Part shown: positions 4,212 to 5,742 of the stretch, piece by piece
Layout of the letters: every line of letters begins with the position of its first letter
Position numbering within the stretch: position 1 is the first letter of the stretch
NCBI GenBank assembly: GCA_011053085.1
Contig: DSBE01000366.1
Coordinates: forward strand, 1 to 5,742
Reading direction: 5' to 3'
Source of the DNA: Chloroflexota bacterium
GTDB taxonomy: Bacteria; Chloroflexota; Anaerolineae; Anaerolineales; Anaerolineaceae
Length of the DNA stretch: 5,742 nucleotides
Made by a program: the position numbers and the translations under genes
The notes under the pieces: model-generated
The model's input: the letters and a program-made list of their open reading frames with translations, nothing else
What the model was told of the DNA's origin: nothing
Database searches by the model: none

Positions 4212-5742
4212 CGTAGTCCGGCGATTGCGTAGGCAGGAAGGGCATGGGGGGACCATCCTTGCCCAGATAGACAGCGAGAGCAGCCTGCATTGCGGTGCGG
4301 TCATCCCAGGGATGTTCATAGGTACCGAAACACATTGATTGTTCATGACCTTTTCCGAAGGCGCATACGGTATCGCCGGGTGAGGCATGGTCTACCGCGA
4401 ATTGGATGGCAGCACCGCGGTCAGCGATGCGCCAGAAAGTCTCACCTTCAATGGCTCCCTGCGAGGCGGCAGCAGACGCCATTTCTGCCAGAATTTCGGT
4501 TAACGATTCAGTGCGCGGATCTTCTGCTGTGATGACGGTATAGTCAGCATAGTGGGCGGAGACTTCGCCCATCATGGCACGCTTCTGACGGTCACGCAGG
4601 CCGGCAGAACCGAACACTGCCCAGATTTTGCCTTTGGTGATGGTGCGCAGGGTTTGCAGTGCTTCTTTGAGGGCATTGGGTGTGTGTGCGAAATCGACAA
4701 TGGCAAGAAAATCCTGCCCCCTGTCAATGATCTCCATGCGTCCGGGAACGGTCTGCATGGATTGAATACCGTGTGCCGCGATCTCAGGCAGGATACCAAG
4801 TCCTTCTACGGCAGCGCTGTAGGCAGCCAGTATGTTGTGTACATTATAATGGCCGATGAGGGGGCTGCTGATGTCCTGCGTGGTCTGTGCGTGTTCAACC
4901 GTAAAACTCAGCCCTTGTGGGGTGTGTTGGATGTCATGGGCGAAAAAGTCGGCTGTGGAGTCAAAGGTGCTATAAGCGGCCTTACGGACAGTAGTGATGA
5001 GATTCAAGAATTCATAAGAACTATCGTCCTGGTTTAACACCGCCAGTGGTTCACATCCCGGTTCGGGTTTGTGGGTGTCCGCCAGAGAGGTGAACAACAT
5101 ACCTTTTGCGGCGCGATATTGATCATACCCGCCGTGGTAGTCAAGATGTTCATGGGTGATATTGGTCACGATGGCGATATCAAATTCACAGGCGGTTACG
5201 CGATGTTGGGCGAGACCGTGTGAGGTGGTTTCGAGCACTACATGGGTGGTACCGGCAGCCTGCATTTGGGCGAGGTAGCGTTGCACATCAACAGCTTCTG
5301 GTGTGGTCACATGAAAACCTGTGTCCAGTTCTTGATCACCGATCACAGCGCTCACGGTAGTGATCAGACCTGCTTTTATCCCGGCAGCTTTCAGGATGTG
5401 AAATAGCATGGTGGCCGTGGTGGTCTTCCCGTCGGTGCCGGTGACACCGATCATGGTCATTTTTTTGGCAGGAAAGCCGTGCAAAGCGGCAGCAATCCAG
5501 GCAAGGGCAAGACGGGGGTCAACAACCTGCAGATATGGCACCGCATACACTGGGGGCTGATGCTGGTTCCCTATTACAGCAACCGCACCATTTTCAATGG
5601 CGTGCGGGATAAATTGGTGTCCGTCGGTTGAGAGACCGGGCACAGCCACGAACAGGTGACCTGGTTTTACATTGCGAGAGTCATGTGTCACGCCATTGAT
5701 TTCGAGATCAGGCAGTGCGGCGGGAGCAAGGAAATCTACGGG
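4204..5742 (-). CDS. murE: MurE-type UDP-MurNAc-tripeptide ligase (5' end outside the window)
   Basis: MurE adds the third amino acid (meso-DAP, Lys or Orn) to UDP-MurNAc-L-Ala-D-Glu with ATP, in the cytoplasm, for peptidoglycan synthesis. The frame is open to the right edge; the codon at 5689-5691 is GTG and the residues before it (PDLEINGVTHDSR) continue the N-terminal MurE domain, so it is an internal Val and the start lies beyond 5742. Numbering from that Val as 1: DSRNVKPG (4-11), Walker A GTDGKTTT (85-92), TTPE (129-132), SHGL (157-160), NITHEHLDYHG (177-187), Lys196 in YRAAKG (the carbamylated Lys of the family), VPGR (315-318), EDPR (390-393) and GKGHE (446-450). All ATPase elements are present. 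EDPR replaces the DNPR of DAP-adding enzymes, so the third-position amino acid is uncertain. At least 512 residues are visible, full size minus a few. The gene converges on the phosphatase remnant; it ends TAG at 4204-4206 with no good terminator nearby. Confidence 0.93.
   Translation of the reverse strand, partial: PVDFLAPAALPDLEINGVTHDSRNVKPGHLFVAVPGLSTDGHQFIPHAIENGAVAVIGNQHQPPVYAVPYLQVVDPRLALAWIAAALHGFPAKKMTMIGVTGTDGKTTTATMLFHILKAAGIKAGLITTVSAVIGDQELDTGFHVTTPEAVDVQRYLAQMQAAGTTHVVLETTSHGLAQHRVTACEFDIAIVTNITHEHLDYHGGYDQYRAAKGMLFTSLADTHKPEPGCEPLAVLNQDDSSYEFLNLITTVRKAAYSTFDSTADFFAHDIQHTPQGLSFTVEHAQTTQDISSPLIGHYNVHNILAAYSAAVEGLGILPEIAAHGIQSMQTVPGRMEIIDRGQDFLAIVDFAHTPNALKEALQTLRTITKGKIWAVFGSAGLRDRQKRAMMGEVSAHYADYTVITAEDPRTESLTEILAEMASAAASQGAIEGETFWRIADRGAAIQFAVDHASPGDTVCAFGKGHEQSMCFGTYEHPWDDRTAMQAALAVYLGKDGPPMPFLPTQSPDYVS

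Noticed and set aside
4290..5037. Plus-strand open frames opposite murE
   Set aside because: They are antisense to a well-supported conserved gene and show no recognisable protein family.
5689..5691. GTG as the murE start
   Set aside because: The frame continues to the window edge with residues that fit the N-terminal MurE domain, so this is an internal Val.

Overview
The window looks like a chromosomal housekeeping segment from a Chloroflexota bacterium, most likely of the Anaerolineae type. This assignment is an inference. It rests on the paired SHOCT-like proteins, a MurE of the divergent EDPR / GSAGLRDR type, an rpsO-pnp pair with a Gly/Arg-rich PNPase tail, and moderate GC content with bacterial sigma70-like signals. 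No mobile element, CRISPR array, tRNA or rRNA gene was seen.

Layout, left to right. (1) Positions 1-353 hold the 3' end of a gene that enters from outside the window; it encodes charged helical repeats followed by a SHOCT-like helix pair. (2) Positions 375-1001 encode a 208-residue two-helix membrane protein that starts with the same kind of helix pair. The two are 21 bp apart and probably co-transcribed, ending at a terminator near 1035-1079. (3) An extended -10 promoter at 1094-1099 starts the rpsO-pnp unit. The rpsO leader contains a hairpin carrying the same G-U/G-C step that ribosomal protein S15 recognises in 16S rRNA. Ribosomal protein S15 (1183-1455) follows. (4) The 221-bp rpsO-pnp intergenic region is packed with four successive hairpins. 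The last (1574-1650) is a long, nearly continuous double-stranded stem just ahead of the pnp ribosome binding site, resembling in layout the RNase III-processed pnp leader of E. coli. (5) Polynucleotide phosphorylase (1677-3905) ends in a strong intrinsic terminator (3922-3957). (6) Positions 4060-4211 carry a broken remnant of an arsenate-reductase / low-molecular-weight phosphatase gene: the P-loop end and the C-terminal helix survive in different frames and the middle is gone. (7) From 4204 to the right edge, on the minus strand, lies a MurE-type Mur ligase whose start is outside the window.

The rpsO-pnp unit joins translation to RNA turnover, and its two non-coding regions look like the sites where S15 and PNPase could each control their own mRNA. 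MurE acts in peptidoglycan precursor synthesis and is transcribed convergently, independent of pnp. The SHOCT-like pair may be part of an envelope-linked system, but its job is unknown. I see no wholly new multi-gene system here. The most interesting signals are the two structured leaders and the phosphatase-family remnant.
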